64,000 nt of DNA, taken from assembly GCA_014773175.1 (NCBI GenBank), contig VXCM01001540.1, positions 140,387 to 204,386 on the forward strand. The letters are read 5' to 3'. This document shows positions 15,697-29,000 of this stretch, one piece after another (within the stretch, counting starts at the first letter, position 1; each line of letters begins with the position of its first letter). The position numbers and the translations under genes are program-made. The DNA comes from Lucifuga dentata (taxonomy: Eukaryota > Chordata > Actinopteri > Ophidiiformes > Bythitidae). The notes beneath the pieces are model-generated. The model worked only from the letters and a program-made list of their open reading frames with translations, did no database searches and had not been told where the DNA came from.

Positions 15697-18002
15697 CTAT
15701 TCATCCTCTTCATCCTCTCTGATCTTCACCTTCACTCTGTGCCAGGCATTACTCAGCACCCCTCTCAGATTCCAGATGGGTGGAACTGAGTCTGGCTGCA
15801 TGTTGTAGCTGTTATCCACTGCCTTACAAATGATCTCCAGCTCTGTATCCTTGGCAGGAAGTGGAACCGTTACCTCCCACAGCTTCCAGGCCCACGCTCG
15901 TCCTGGTGCAGGTTCAGGTGCAGGAGCTTGTCCCTTGTCGCTGCTCCTCAGCTCGGCCACCTGCCATGTCTTTCCTCCGTCCACAGAAACATCTACACGT
16001 ACCACTTCTCTACCTCCGCCGCTCCAGGCGTAGCCCTTCACAGTCACCTCTTCTGCACTGCGATCAACCACAGCGCCATCTGCTGGCTGCGTGATCGCTG
16101 ACTGGATTGGCAGCTCCTGGATGGCTGGAGCAGACTTGAAGTCCACAGTATCCCAGTCCGTCCCAGGTGAGAAACCCTTGTAGTCATTCTGCTGCCAGTG
16201 GCTACTGCTCTCCTCTGCACTCACAATGATCTTTCCCAACCATTTCACATTTCGTGCACCAACTGTGCCTGGTACCACAACACGGACAGGGTATCCGTGA
16301 TCAGCAGGAAGATCCTCACCATTCATTTCATAAGCAAGCAGAACGTCGCCTTCCTCACTGACTGCTTTGTTTAAAGGGATGGAGGCGCCATATGTGGTCC
16401 CTGTCACGTCTTTGTCCAGTCCTTCAAACTGTACATGACGAGCCCACTGAGACGTTTCTGCGCTGTAGCCGGCCGCCTGAAGCACATCCCGCAGCCTGGC
16501 ACCACTCCATGTAGCATTACTGATTGCAGCAATGCCCCAGTTCAGTCCTTTCACCTGCTTGACCTTATTCATCTCAGAACGCCGGTTACCTGCACACTGC
16601 AATGTGGCGGTGATAGTATGTTTGGGAAATCGAGTCTTTAAGTCCTCTAAGGAAAGAGTCAGCACTCCTCCAGGCAGTCCCTCTATGTGTAGCTGATATG
16701 ACGCAGGATCCACACGTGGAACTGGCAAGTGATTCCGTTTGAAGAAGACAGCAGATGGAGTTATGTAGCTGTCAGAGAGGATTTCAGGTGGCGGCTCAGC
16801 ATTGAAGGGCTTGAGGTTGTTGATACGCAGGATGGAGTGACGCTCAGGGTCAGAGGAATAGGGGTCAGATGATTCAACAGTCTGCTGCTTCTTCTGGTCT
16901 TCTGTACTCAGCTCACCGACCTTTTATTAACAAACACACACACAGAGAAGTTTATTAGGCCTCATTAAATCAGGGCCGTGAGTCATCACACACACTTTCA
17001 GCTGAATTTTTCTTCTCATTTTGTATTGTTTTATTGTATTATAACTTCTGACAATTGACATGAAGCTGATGAATTAAACATCAGCCAGCCATAACTCTAA
17101 GTGGCCACTTGAGGGAGTTTCAGCATTTAGTCTGCACCAGCTGCTTTTTCCTTTATACAGTGTACTGTATGCAGTAGAATTTGTCAAATTTCTTCAAAGA
17201 AATCCAATGCAGGACAGAAAAAACAAGTGAACCATTTATTCTACGTGGAATAAAATTCACCAGACCTCCCTGGTTGCACTAATACCATTAGGGGAGGGTC
17301 ATACACTGCGGCGACAATGGGATGTGTTCATGTTGATCTCTTTAATCACAATAATAAACATCAAACACTTATAAGTTATACAGAACAGATAATGAAGGGG
17401 ATGATATTAGAATCTCTTTCTGTGTTGCTGTTTCTGAGGGACTTGTTTTTTACATTTTAGTTGGCTATTTTATCAAGGTCATATACAAGTGTGTGAGAGA
17501 CCTTGCAGGTGAGTTTAAGCACAAAACTAAGTGACAGGAATCCTCATATTGTGATCAGAGTTCATGTAAGCCTTGTTAACATTTATTGTGTTCTCTTTTT
17601 TACAGACTTTCTGTTAATCATTACTAGAAACCAGGAACTGGCTCACCTTATACTCTGAGAGGATGTCCAGCACATGATCCTGGTTGTGTACAGCGTACAG
17701 CGCCCAAAAAGGTTCAAGGGCCCCACCTGCCGCTAGCAAGATTTTATCCCCACCAGGGTGCATGGCCACAAACTCGGTAATGTCATAGACGCTGCCTTTG
17801 TAGGTGACCCACACACCATCTTCCAGTAAGCGGTGCTTGCTCACTTCTTCCTGACTGAAGACAGGAAGAGTGGAGTCCGTCACTACAGGTTTCTCTCTAA
17901 TGGAGTCTGCCCGCTCAGCCTGCAGGAGATAAGAGATGAGAAAGAGCAGTGAGCAAATCAAAAATAACATTTAAGAGAGAAAAAGTCACAAAACCAGGAC
18001 AG

Positions 18003-18033
<31 letters not shown>

Positions 18034-19169
18034 ACCCCACAAAAAGGGTTTTGTCAAACTGTAAAGATGCTTGAAGTTGTTGCAATTACCTGATGGTCCT
18101 ACTTGTAGTTGGTAACTTTAACAGCTATAATGGAGATTATTCATTATGATCTACTGAGATCATTGTTTGCACAGACATTAGTAACAGTGCACAGAGAAAA
18201 TAATCAACAGTGGTAAGTAGTTCTTGAGGTAGGAGAGCAGAGCATTACTCCTGTCCTTACCTCCCGTTTAATCTAGCTGATGCTTTTCTAAAGAGCTCCA
18301 TAACTGTTTTTAAACAGACCAATACTCAAATATTTTATTATTCTTATTATTCATTACCTTTCTCCACCTTTTCTACTGTGTTTCTGGGAATTTAGACATG
18401 TAATCCTCAGGTCATGAGATGATGATATACTGTAGATTGTGTGGCATGGAATACAACAAATGCCCTGATGGTGGTCTGTTGATTAAAAACTAGTTACAAA
18501 TATACTGATAGGAAGAGTAACAAGTTTGGAAATTGCCTTTGCTCAGAGAAGACAGAGAATAAAAAGGGTCTCCTCTTTTTGCATTGGAATAATTCAGTCT
18601 TGACACAGGAAATGCTAAATAAAAACACTGATTATTTATACAGATATTATGTCCTCTCACCTGCTGATAGTGGAGACCATAAGCCAGCACAGCCCCCGTT
18701 CCGGCCAGCAGTCCTACCAGGGCGTGTCTCCAGCTTGGACCGTGGCCATGTTGATTTGATCTCTGCTCCTCCCTGCTGCTCCACAGACGAACTGCACAGG
18801 ACGTCACAGTAGGTGCCAACTCTAGGTGTCTTGAAATGAAAACAAGGAAATGTCAATCTTTAAACACATCAAGCCTAGCCTACTGAGTTTGGATTTAAAG
18901 TGTGTTTAGTATCTACACTCAAAAATGCAATGAAAACATTTTTAATACCAAATTATCTGGCTAAACCAAAGTTCAGGTTTTGGTATATTTTTATTAAACT
19001 GAGACTTTACTCTCTAATTGGATGAGCAAAAGTACTCCAAGCCACTGGCATGCAAAGCAAATTTCAGGTGTATAAACTATCAGGCACAAATGGCCTTTTG
19101 GTTTTAGTACCTTTGAGTCTTGAGAGGGCCAAATCTCGTCAAGCTTTGGCAGCATCTCAGAAGCAGCAT
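15697..19169 (-). CDS. suox: Sulfite oxidase, mitochondrial, complete, 4 coding exons
   Basis: Coding exons are 19111-19169, 18661-18829, 17647-17919 and 15697-16920 (1725 nt, 574 residues, in frame). The enzyme oxidises sulfite to sulfate in the mitochondrial intermembrane space, the last step of sulfur amino acid breakdown, passing electrons to cytochrome c. Residues 1-40 form an arginine-rich, acid-poor targeting sequence starting [13 protein letters not shown], followed by a hydrophobic stretch ([13 protein letters not shown]). A cytochrome b5 domain carries heme ligands His130 (HPGG) and His154 (YAVHNQ). The molybdopterin domain has the conserved TLQCAGNRR with molybdenum ligand Cys276, and the dimerisation domain includes GYAWSGGGR. 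The last exon encodes nearly the whole catalytic half, as in mammals. It ends in an acidic tail (IREDEEDE) that human SUOX lacks. Confidence 0.97.
18003..18029. repeat. (AC)n microsatellite in suox intron 2
   Basis: About 13 uninterrupted AC units, located just upstream of suox exon 3 in transcript order. Likely polymorphic in length. Confidence 0.9.
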
Positions 19170-22088
19170 CGCACTGATTTTCTGAGGAGAAATTAAGTTA
19201 CAAAACATAAATTTAACTGATTTAAAATTGCACAATCTACGTAAATCCGTTATTGGGAGTAAGCTTACTCCGATTTATGTCGATTTCAATCTAATTAAGG
19301 TGTATACATGACATTTCAAAAAAATAAATAAAAAAAAAAATAATTAATGTATATGCTGATAAACAGCCTTGTTGATATTTTGGTCGGACTCTCGTTTTTT
19401 TGATAAACAACAAAAACAACAACAAAGCAGTGGGCAGTATGTTTATTTCAGGATGTCTATGATGCTTCTCACTGTCTCTGGTGGGTCAAACTATATTTAC
19501 ATCCACCAAATCTGTGTGTTTTTCATTATATAATATACAGTCCTAATGTACAGAGGCTTTGTCAGTGTGTTGGTATGCAGTGCATGCTACAAACAGTGTG
19601 TGTGTTTTTTTTTTGCAGTTTAGATTTTACATACAATAAAACACGCAGCTTTTCCAGCACAGCTCAGCAAACCGTAATAACCAACACATGTTCATGATCA
19701 AATGTCCCACTGAACTTTACTCCTCCTCAACTGACCAACCAGTAAGTTTCCTGAAACCTCAAAGCCAGCCAACCAACACAAGGGGTGTGAACAGGGTCAT
19801 GTCTGGGCTTCAGTTTAAATAGTGAAAGCTTCAGCCTGCTCTTCTCCAAGCAGTAATTTGTCTTTCCATTATGGAAAACATCAACTGTTTGTCCAGTATA
19901 CAATTATATAACTGAAACTCATTGTGACAATACTGTCATAGCAAGTAAATATCAGTAAATGTCTGGAATCTCTAATCTAAGATTTAGAAAAACCTCTTTG
20001 GGTACCATGGAAGTTTTTATAGTCTCTTGTCTCTGTCACTGCTATCAGATCTTACACATTATGACGAAAGGTCTGCCAATATCACATAACTAGAAGAATA
20101 AAAACACTTTTATAGCAGCTCTCTGGTCATGTATAGTGTATTGTAGGACCCATATTAGAAACACAGGTTTGTTTGTCATATTTTAAGTGAGTTAAAATAT
20201 AAACCAACAAGATAACATAACTTTCAGGTCTCTTGTAAGTGATCGTCTATACATGTCTTATTGCACACAGTGAGCATTAGAGCAGCAGTTCAGTTCAGAG
20301 CAGCATGTCTGCCAGCAGACAGAAGAATGCTACTTCAGTTTCAGGGCTTAAAAAGTGAAGCAGCTATCGCCTCCTGTTTCTGATGAGTTCCACTACATGT
20401 ACAGTGGAAGACAAACTTTGTATGACAAACTCATTGTGGGAACATTAACATAGAGTCACTGAGCCATACTGCTGCCACAGCTGAATTAAAAATCATATCA
20501 TCACAATGATGTCTCCTCCTTAAAACTATGGAGGATGATTTGGCACATATCCAAGTACAAGTTTAAAGATGTTATATTTAAGGCCTTTAAATATGTTATA
20601 GCAGCAGATACGGTTCATTATAACACCACATATAACAACTAAAAGCAATATCAAAATTAGCAAAACTAATCAAAGGAACATGTTGCCAGTTGCTCATTTA
20701 GAATGTGAAACTGCAATATTTATAAAATTTTAATATTGTAAGTTATTTGTGTGACTTTATTTTAAACTCCACTGGGCTTTAATAAAATATAATAGAGCGT
20801 TACTGGTATTCTGGCAACTTATTATAATCAGCTGATACTTGCTTTTCATATATCTTTATGGAAAACAATTTGGAATACATAAACATTTACAACATGTATA
20901 TTCAAATGAAATCTTTTTTAAAATTCAGGTAAATTTTTACATAGAGTTATTTTATTACAGATCCGGTGAATATGTGACTTTAACTGTTTTATACATTGTT
21001 CTTTGATAATAAACTATATTGTTTGTATAATATTCTGTCTTGTGGCACTTTTACCACTCTTCAATAACTGCATCTGATGGAACTGAAGGAAATTTTTGCT
21101 ATGTGACTGTAAAAAATAATAATATGATCTGATACATCATCTTACTTTAAAATATCATATTAGCATAAAAAAATCAATTATCAGGCTGAAGATATTTCAT
21201 ACTTTTATTTCTGAATCTGCAGATCCCTAATTTGACTCACATTGCTTCTGTTTATTATTTTAATAAAATAGTTTTTGTGCTTTGAAAGCTTCATGTAAAG
21301 GGTTAAATATAGATTGATTTATGATGTATACCTTCATAACCAACCTTTATGATGGACAATTAAAACGTTTTAACACACCTAATTGTATAATAATTTATAC
21401 TTATTTAATTATGACTAACACGTTTTTACACCATAAATTTTCCAGAGATTAAATTTAAAGAGGTCCATTATGAGCTATAGTGTGCTGTGTGTGATGTTTG
21501 TCACAGTAATATTAATCGATGTTACTGTGGAGAATCGATCCACACAGATACTCAACTGAGGATTTCATATAAAAATGTTGTAACTGCGTAAGAGAGCAGC
21601 AGTACTTCACTGTTTCAGTATTCTGCACTTATCCTTGAGATGTTTTCAACCTGAGCAACCACCTACAAGGAGGTGATAGAAAAACAACCTACAAACCTTT
21701 ACATTATATTTTCTTACATTCTGCATGCTTTCCGTTAGCTAAGACGAAGGCACAGGCAGACGAAAACACGTTAAGCTGGTCGATCCCGTCCATGAGGGAA
21801 CAGCATAGTTGAATCAGGTTTAGTTAAATCACGTTTTGTAACATTTTAATAAAGATAGATATGATTCTGCCCTCATCATACCTGCTATTTTGAATGTCAT
21901 AAACAAGTTTACAACTTTAGGCACTAGCCAGCTATCCAGCTAGCAGTCACGTTGACACCACAGTCTTTAGCTTATATTAATTTCAGATGTTTGCATCACT
22001 CAATCATGTTCATATTAAACAGCTGAACGTTTTAGGTAAGATTATTTTCCTGCAGATAAATAAAATTAAGTAAAATAAATGTACTTAC

Positions 22089-22260
22089 TTGCATGTGACA
22101 GCCTAGCTGGGACAGAGATACTCTCCTGACTCACAACACGTAGGTCTGGAGCCTGCAAACGTTGCATAAAAACGGACTGAGACGTTCACGGCGACTCGGA
22201 TTTGCCGCAACACTGTTCACAAATACTTACCTAAGCAGGCATCACCGGAACAGCCCGGTG
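22089..22260 (-). other. suox: Probable noncoding first exon and promoter of suox
   Basis: The coding exon with the suox ATG opens after an acceptor at 19182-19183, 12 nt before the start codon, so a 5' UTR exon is needed upstream. On the - strand a good donor (CAA followed by GTAAGT) is at 22087-22088, and a second donor lies near 22230. The sequence above them is locally CpG-richer than its surroundings. The placement is inference and the exon ends are uncertain. Confidence 0.4.
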
Positions 22261-24229
22261 CTTATAACTATCGTATAAGGGACGACATGGAGGACAGGTT
22301 AGGTTTCACTTCGATATTCACATTTTCGGCGATATTAATCCCAAATAACAGGATCTCAATATTTTTTTTTTCTCTCGACAGATGTTACACAGATGTCATT
22401 CTTGTGCTTTGAACTTTGACGGAAGGTGATTTCAGGCTGAATTTAGGGACCGTCTGTAAAGTGCAAACACTCTCAGTTTAAATATCGTAACACCACAGCT
22501 TTGTTTTACTTATGAATAGTTCAAGTGTCACAGGAGACCCACCTTTTATTCTGGTTATTTATCTTAAACTGGAGCACTGCTACCATCACCAAATGAATGA
22601 AAGGATTTGCAGTCAAATCAAACAGACTTGTGTAGCCATGGCTCAATATTAATTCATGACATCTTGCGGAAATTCAGGACTTTCAGGGACCCTGAAGCAC
22701 AACATGTCCTAAGGTTTGATTTTGTGCATATCTGGAAACATGTACCATTGAAGTACAGTATTAATAGAAATCATTTAAAGATGACATACAGATTTCCACG
22801 TTCTTATTTTCATTCAGGAGTCTATTTTGAAGCCTTTGCAATGATTAAGGGGGGCACAATCTGCACCAACAATGGTGGATATATGTGTGTTTGCTAAAGT
22901 TTGGCCTCTTGGCATTACAACTTGCCTTATAGCAGGTTAATCCAGCCATGCTATTATTGCTATTATACACTATTTACTGGGAAAGTTTCAGCCTCTCTTT
23001 TTCCATTTGTGAAATTTTACTCTGAGCATGCTCTGAGCATATTGAAAAACTAGGTAAACAGAGAGTTATGCTGAAGGGCAGCACAATGGAGGTTTAAATA
23101 GCTCACTGAAATGGGTCATTGTCAACAGAGGAGGAATAAGATTTTGTCTTAGAAGTATTAATATTTATATTCTTAGAAGTAAGAATATAAAATCCAGGCA
23201 GGAAAATCTGGGTGGTGCATATACACAAGTATGTTTTGCAGTAGCAATGAAGAAGGATGATGCAATATCTGGGATGCCAAAACATGACTCAAATCTCTTC
23301 TCACATTAAGCAACAACCTGAACATAACAGACCAATAAATGTCTCAACACTAAGTTAAGTTCGGTGGAAAGAGGATGAGCCAGTTTTTCTCGACCAGTAT
23401 GTCCACAGACAGGAAAGACGCAAAGTATTAAGCATTGCATTTGTTTCAAGCTTTGCTTTACTGTCAGCAGAATCTCACTTAGTGATTAATAGCTCACTAG
23501 TCAACAGGAGGCAATGATGAAGTCTTTATCAGGAAGCCTCATTGCTTTACATAACAGCCATACCAGTAGATGTTTGGGGAAAATGTGCTACATATTTGCA
23601 ATAAAAGCATTAATTGTTATACACCTCAATAAATGCTGATACAAATCTAAGAACCTCCCACACTGCTTTGATGGGTTTCTTTGTGTTTCCTTTATGTGAA
23701 GTCTTCCATTTTTGAGAAGCACAATATAAAACATTATGTAGGAAAGTGTGTGTCTGGATTTGGCCAGTTTTGTATGTCCTGTTTCCCTTGTTTAGACTTT
23801 GCCAATGTGGGCATTGCCTTGTTTTGTAAATCCAGACAAAACATGAACTGTGCATGGTATATGCTGTGTTGCTATGATAACAGCACTTCAACTGGACTGC
23901 ATGGTCTGTGTTTTGATAGCAATTTCTTTATGACCCCAAGCAAAGTTTAACATCTTATGATTTTAGCAGCCAAAATCAATTCTGTTTTTCTACTAGGAGT
24001 GTGAAGTCAGAAAGTTATAGAAATCAAGTAGTTTCTATAAGTGTTATCTACTGTTTTTACTGTCTTTGTGAAATGCAGATAACCCTGTTGCTCATTAAAA
24101 CAATTTACCCATAAACATTCCTTCCTCTCAGAGGAAAGTCTGCCATGGTGACACTAGGTTCAGCCGTGCTCACTAATCTCATTCATATAATCTTGTTGAG
24201 TTGGTGTGATTTTAACATCTCTGTAATTC

Positions 24230-24670
24230 CTGAGCCTGTCTTACCCATCTGACCACCTGCCATCACCCCTGAGTTTCCCGCCTCTGCTCAGCCCCATGAC
24301 TCACTTCCCTGCTCCAATCTCATCAGCCTCCTAGTATATACTGTATAAAATAGTCAAGTTTCTTTTGTTCTCTGACAGATTGTCTCTGCCTTGCTCAAAG
24401 CTTCCAGCCATAGACTGCCTGAATCTGCTTTTGAATGTAAGCCTCCTTTGACTAACTTTACTGCATGCTCCGTTTAGAATTGTTTACCTTCCAACCTTGT
24501 ATATTTGCTTATAGACCGGAAAAGACTGTTTTTACTTTCACCAGTTTGTCTGAATCTATTTTTAAGTCCAGATTCCTAGCCCTTTCAAATTCATCAAACC
24601 TGACACGTCCACATAGAGGAGAGCAACTACTACAGCCCACTCACGTCACATATCCACATCTTAAATAAAT
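24230..24670 (+). repeat. Possible degenerate LTR-like interspersed repeat
   Basis: This stretch is richer in C and T than its surroundings. It has a TATA-like core (about 24335-24350), repeated 'GCCTGAATCTG/TGTCTGAATCT' phrases, and AATAAATA near the end (24665). The layout resembles LTR promoters seen in fish genomes, but no partner LTR or internal region was found. Identification is by general resemblance only. Confidence 0.3.
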
Positions 24671-25367
24671 ATATTTGAGTGTGAATGTCACATCCAAATC
24701 TATCTCTGTTGTTTAATGGTATTTGTGTTTGAAGTATAGCTTGAGTATTTTATGTTTTTATGATTTCATAATTTGTACCTGTAAATGTATCTGCATTGAG
24801 ATAAGTAATCAATATTTTGTCTTATCAAGATTGCTATTGCAAAACCCCATCAAAGATGACTTAAATTACTTTTATGTTCACAGTAAAACCCATAATAGTA
24901 CTTTTACAGTCTGCCTTTGCTGGGCTCTCAAGCACCTCCTACTGGCAGTGCACACATAATCATTTTCCCCCTTAAATTTGAAGTTTTCAGTGTTTTGATA
25001 AAGCCTTTTTCAGTGTTATGATAAGCCTTTTAAACAGAACTGCTATCATTGGCTGGAGATATACAGTAATAATCAAGGTATTTCATCCACTTATCACAGA
25101 AACCTACATGTACTTCAGTATTTTACAAGAAAATCAAATTTTTTGTAGAAAACGTATGATTATTTTTCCTTTGAATTCTCCAATTGAAAACTACTGTTAC
25201 TTGCCTGGGCTTAAAAAAACAAAAACAAAAAACAAACAAACAAACAAAAAAAGTCATCTCAGAGGTGAGTATTGGCATTTTGCAGCAGCACCCTCTGCTG
25301 TTGATGTAGTCAAAACAAACTAGCCTTTTACTTCCCTTCTTCTGACATTATTTTATGGTTTCTAATC

Positions 25368-25407
25368 AAAAAAAAAAAAAAAAAAAANAAAAAAAAAAAA
25401 AAAAAAA
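25368..25407. other. Single-N assembly join inside a poly-A run
   Basis: Twenty A, N at 25388, nineteen A. Same pattern as the other single-N joins in this window; true length unknown. Confidence 0.85.
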
Positions 25408-26019
25408 CACAGGAAAAAAAAGGTTTTAAACCATACACTGCATTAAGTGCACAGATGGAAAGATCCTTAACCCAATGACACAGGAATGATCTTTACAAAA
25501 CATCACAGCCAAATTTGTGGACAGAAAAGCTACCTAAATTTGTTCATGACATCCTGAGATTAAACTATTCTGTATTTCATTATTTTCCCATTTAATGTTT
25601 TTATATTTACATAGCTTCCTGAATTATCCCCAAATTTAAGGATATGTTGTTTCCCTAAGTAACTAAATGTTGTAACATTAGATTTGAATGGAAAAGGCAT
25701 TTCAGCATGTATGTAAATACAAGTTTAATATTTTGAAAAGGCTTTACTACAGAATTTAAATACAATATCAGAAAAATTAGGCTGTATCCATGTGTCTACT
25801 TTACAACATATAAAATGTCCAAACATCAGGCAAACATCGGCCTCTTCTGTTCCAGGATGGAGGTGTGTAGCCTAATGGTCTGTTAACAGTTCAGATTTCA
25901 GGTTATTCTGGTGGTTATCTGTCACCTTCCTGGTAGCACTGCTGTCCTTGAGAATACCAGTGAGATGTTTTACAAGGAAGGACGTCCATTACATGACCTC
26001 TGCTGCTGAAGTCGAACAT

Positions 26020-29000
26020 TCACTGCTGTGTCATCTTGGCTGCTTCAGCTTTGATTAGCGAGATGAGTTCTAGGTTAATTAGAAACACAAAGCGAAGACC
26101 TGCAATCTGAAGAGATGGGCAATGTTAGCGTCACATCTCCTAGCATAATTCAAATGTATTACAGTTTTTAAGTTTGCAAATCATATCTGACATGGTTAAC
26201 ACCCTGCACTCACCTCCACCACTGAGTTGTTGTTTAGTTTCCACTTGTTTCCTGAGAGGACTGGTCTGCCATCTATGTAGATGGGTCGTCTTCCCTCGTT
26301 GGCAATGAAGAAATCTCCATTATTCTTCAGCTTAATTATCCCTGTAGGCATCAATGCATATGATAAAAAAAATTAAAATGAGATCTGTGCTGAGAGATGC
26401 TCAGTAGTTTAATTTACTGTCAGCAACATCAAATGTGCTCTCAGTTAAAACAAGTCAACATTTAAGAAAATAACACCAATAAAAGAAATATACCAACCAT
26501 AAAAAATTTAAGTTATTTCAAACAACTTAAAGGCGTTGACATTTTAAAATATAAAATTTGTTACAAATTCTTCTACAAATGTAGATTCAATTTTCAGTTA
26601 CTGTACTGTCTGCATACTTGTTCCCACAATTTTAAATATAGAAATCACAAAACATCTTCCTGAGTATGATGATGCTAAAGTGAATTATGAACATATCCTG
26701 TGTATTCTATGTTTAAACCACATGAACATATAAATACAACACCATATGTGGAAAGTGCTATGATGGTGCTACACAAGAGCAAGACGTTGTAATGACATCT
26801 TGCTAATATTCCAATGGATCCAGTTCTGCAGTCCTCATTCTCTGAGATACCGAAAGTCACAAAAGCTGTTTGTTTTAGAAGATTGTTTTCCAAGTACCAT
26901 CCAAAATAATGTATGATTAATTCACCTTGTTTCCTAGATATTTTCCAGGCAGGCCCCTCTAGCGACAGATCTACGTCTATCTGTTTGTCCTTGGTTGCCC
27001 TGCCCAAGGTAATCTGTTAACATGAACAGACAGATAACACATATAGAAAAAAATTCCTCTAATTACTGTCATTTGGTTGCTCAAATATGGTACTTCAGCA
27101 ATCCTCCTCTGTCCAAAATGTAGCTGAAAAACACGACTTACCTCTCGGGATCTCATGAGGTAGCGTACCATTCGTCCTCGTAGTGCTGCCAGTGTCTGGT
27201 TGTCAAAGTCTGGCATGTTCATTCCTGGTGACATGGACACAAAAAGTTTCTACCTAACTAGATTTTTCGCATAAAGCTCTGCCTTGAACTTAATGAGTGA
27301 AAGCTCACATACCTGTGATGCTGTCCACAAGGACCTGCCATCGTGGTAACTCCTGCTCTAACTGCCTTATCTCCCGTTTCTGGTGTCGGTCGGAAATCAT
27401 CAGCTCTGAAATGTAAGATAATATAAACCAGAAGATATCACAGTAAATGTAAACTAAATCAGTCTGATCAACGATTTACATCCCTGTTATTACAGATACA
27501 AGAGGTTCATAAGAGTTGTATTATGCAAATTTTTGTATTATCATCTGCTTATTTGTTTGCACCCAGTTTAATCAATGGTTATATTAGTTTCACAGTTATT
27601 AATTGTTAAGACAGTTAACTGCATGTTATTATACCTTAAGCGCTACTTCAGAACAGTGATTAAACTGTTGACTGTAACAATATTTTAGGTGTGATCTAAA
27701 TTTAATAAACTCATGCCAGCCAATAATTTTCTATAGCCAGTGTCTGAATAAATATGGCTATTATCAACTTAACAATTTCAGTAAAAATTAAATATGAGTT
27801 TCTATGTCTTCTGAGAAAAATTTCATGCAACGTGCTTCTTTAAAATCCAAATTCTTACCATGTTCCAACACCTCATCTCTGCTTTCCCTACATAAAGAGA
27901 AACTGTAACTGATCAGCATTGAAAATTTACAGAACTGCAGTATTTAAAAGGAAAACATTAGCAACATCTTATCAACAACAAAAACCAAGAGATGAATATT
28001 TCAAAGTGAAAATCTGCCATACTTTAACTTTGCATCATCAACCATCTGCTCAGCATCAGAGAAATTAAGGACCTGGTCACCTTTAGGGAGAGGCTGGACT
28101 GCAATAGACAATCAAAGACAGTATTAAATACTGAGCTCCTACATGCATCTATTAACTTTTATTTTGAAGAAGGAAAAAAAAGAGAAAAAGGCAACCAAAA
28201 CTGACAAGTATTTCTTAAAAATGATGGTGTCTGTATTTGTTTATGTATTTTATTTATTCAGGAGGTGCTCAAGGTCAAGTCAACGCAACCTTGTTGTGGC
28301 AAAAGTTGACTTTTTGGTAAGTATTGTGTATCACTGGATTACAAAGCCTTTAAATGGAACATCCACCCATGTGATATCTCGTGAAAAGCCACATTGGAGC
28401 TGCAAGTCAGTTGTTTTATGATGTGTGGAACATTTTGCAGGCACAGGCCAGCTCCATTTTGTTGACTGCATTCTAACTACTGATGATGCACTAATGTTCC
28501 CCTTATCATAATATCATGTGATAACTTGGACACTGATGAGACACAATTATAAAGCAACTTACTTTCGTGACTTAAATTGTCCAAAAAAAGTTCATCTGCC
28601 ATTGATTCAAACTATAACTGATAGCAAATGTATTTGGTTATTTTGGCATGAACTGCGAGGACAGGTCAGCTCACCACTCTGGTCATCCAGAAGGTAATAC
28701 TGCTTTAATAGTTGCCAGTGCACCAGCAGGCTCTTTGGGGTGCGAGATGGGTGAAACACACTGGGGTTCTTGCTCAGGAGCTCCTGGAACACTTCCAGTT
28801 TGGGCTGAGTGGTCTGTTCAAAGAGGAAAGGTAAGAATTAAAAAAAATGAAAATATGAACACAAAGCACAGCAATCAAATGCAAAAATAAAAGGTATGTT
28901 GTCTGCGGTGAAGTGGAATAATCAATTAAACTCCTTATTTTTTAAAATAAGCTCTGCACTAAGATTTACTCATTACATCAACAGAAATACTTAGATCAAA

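Larger units (their letters stand above)
22300..26019. other. Intergenic region between suox and mcrs1
   Basis: About 3.7 kb with no supported gene. It contains a possible degenerate LTR-like repeat (24230-24670), a short A-rich tract near 25215-25250 and one single-N join (25368-25407). The remaining open frames are short, AT-rich and carry no recognisable motif. Confidence 0.6.
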
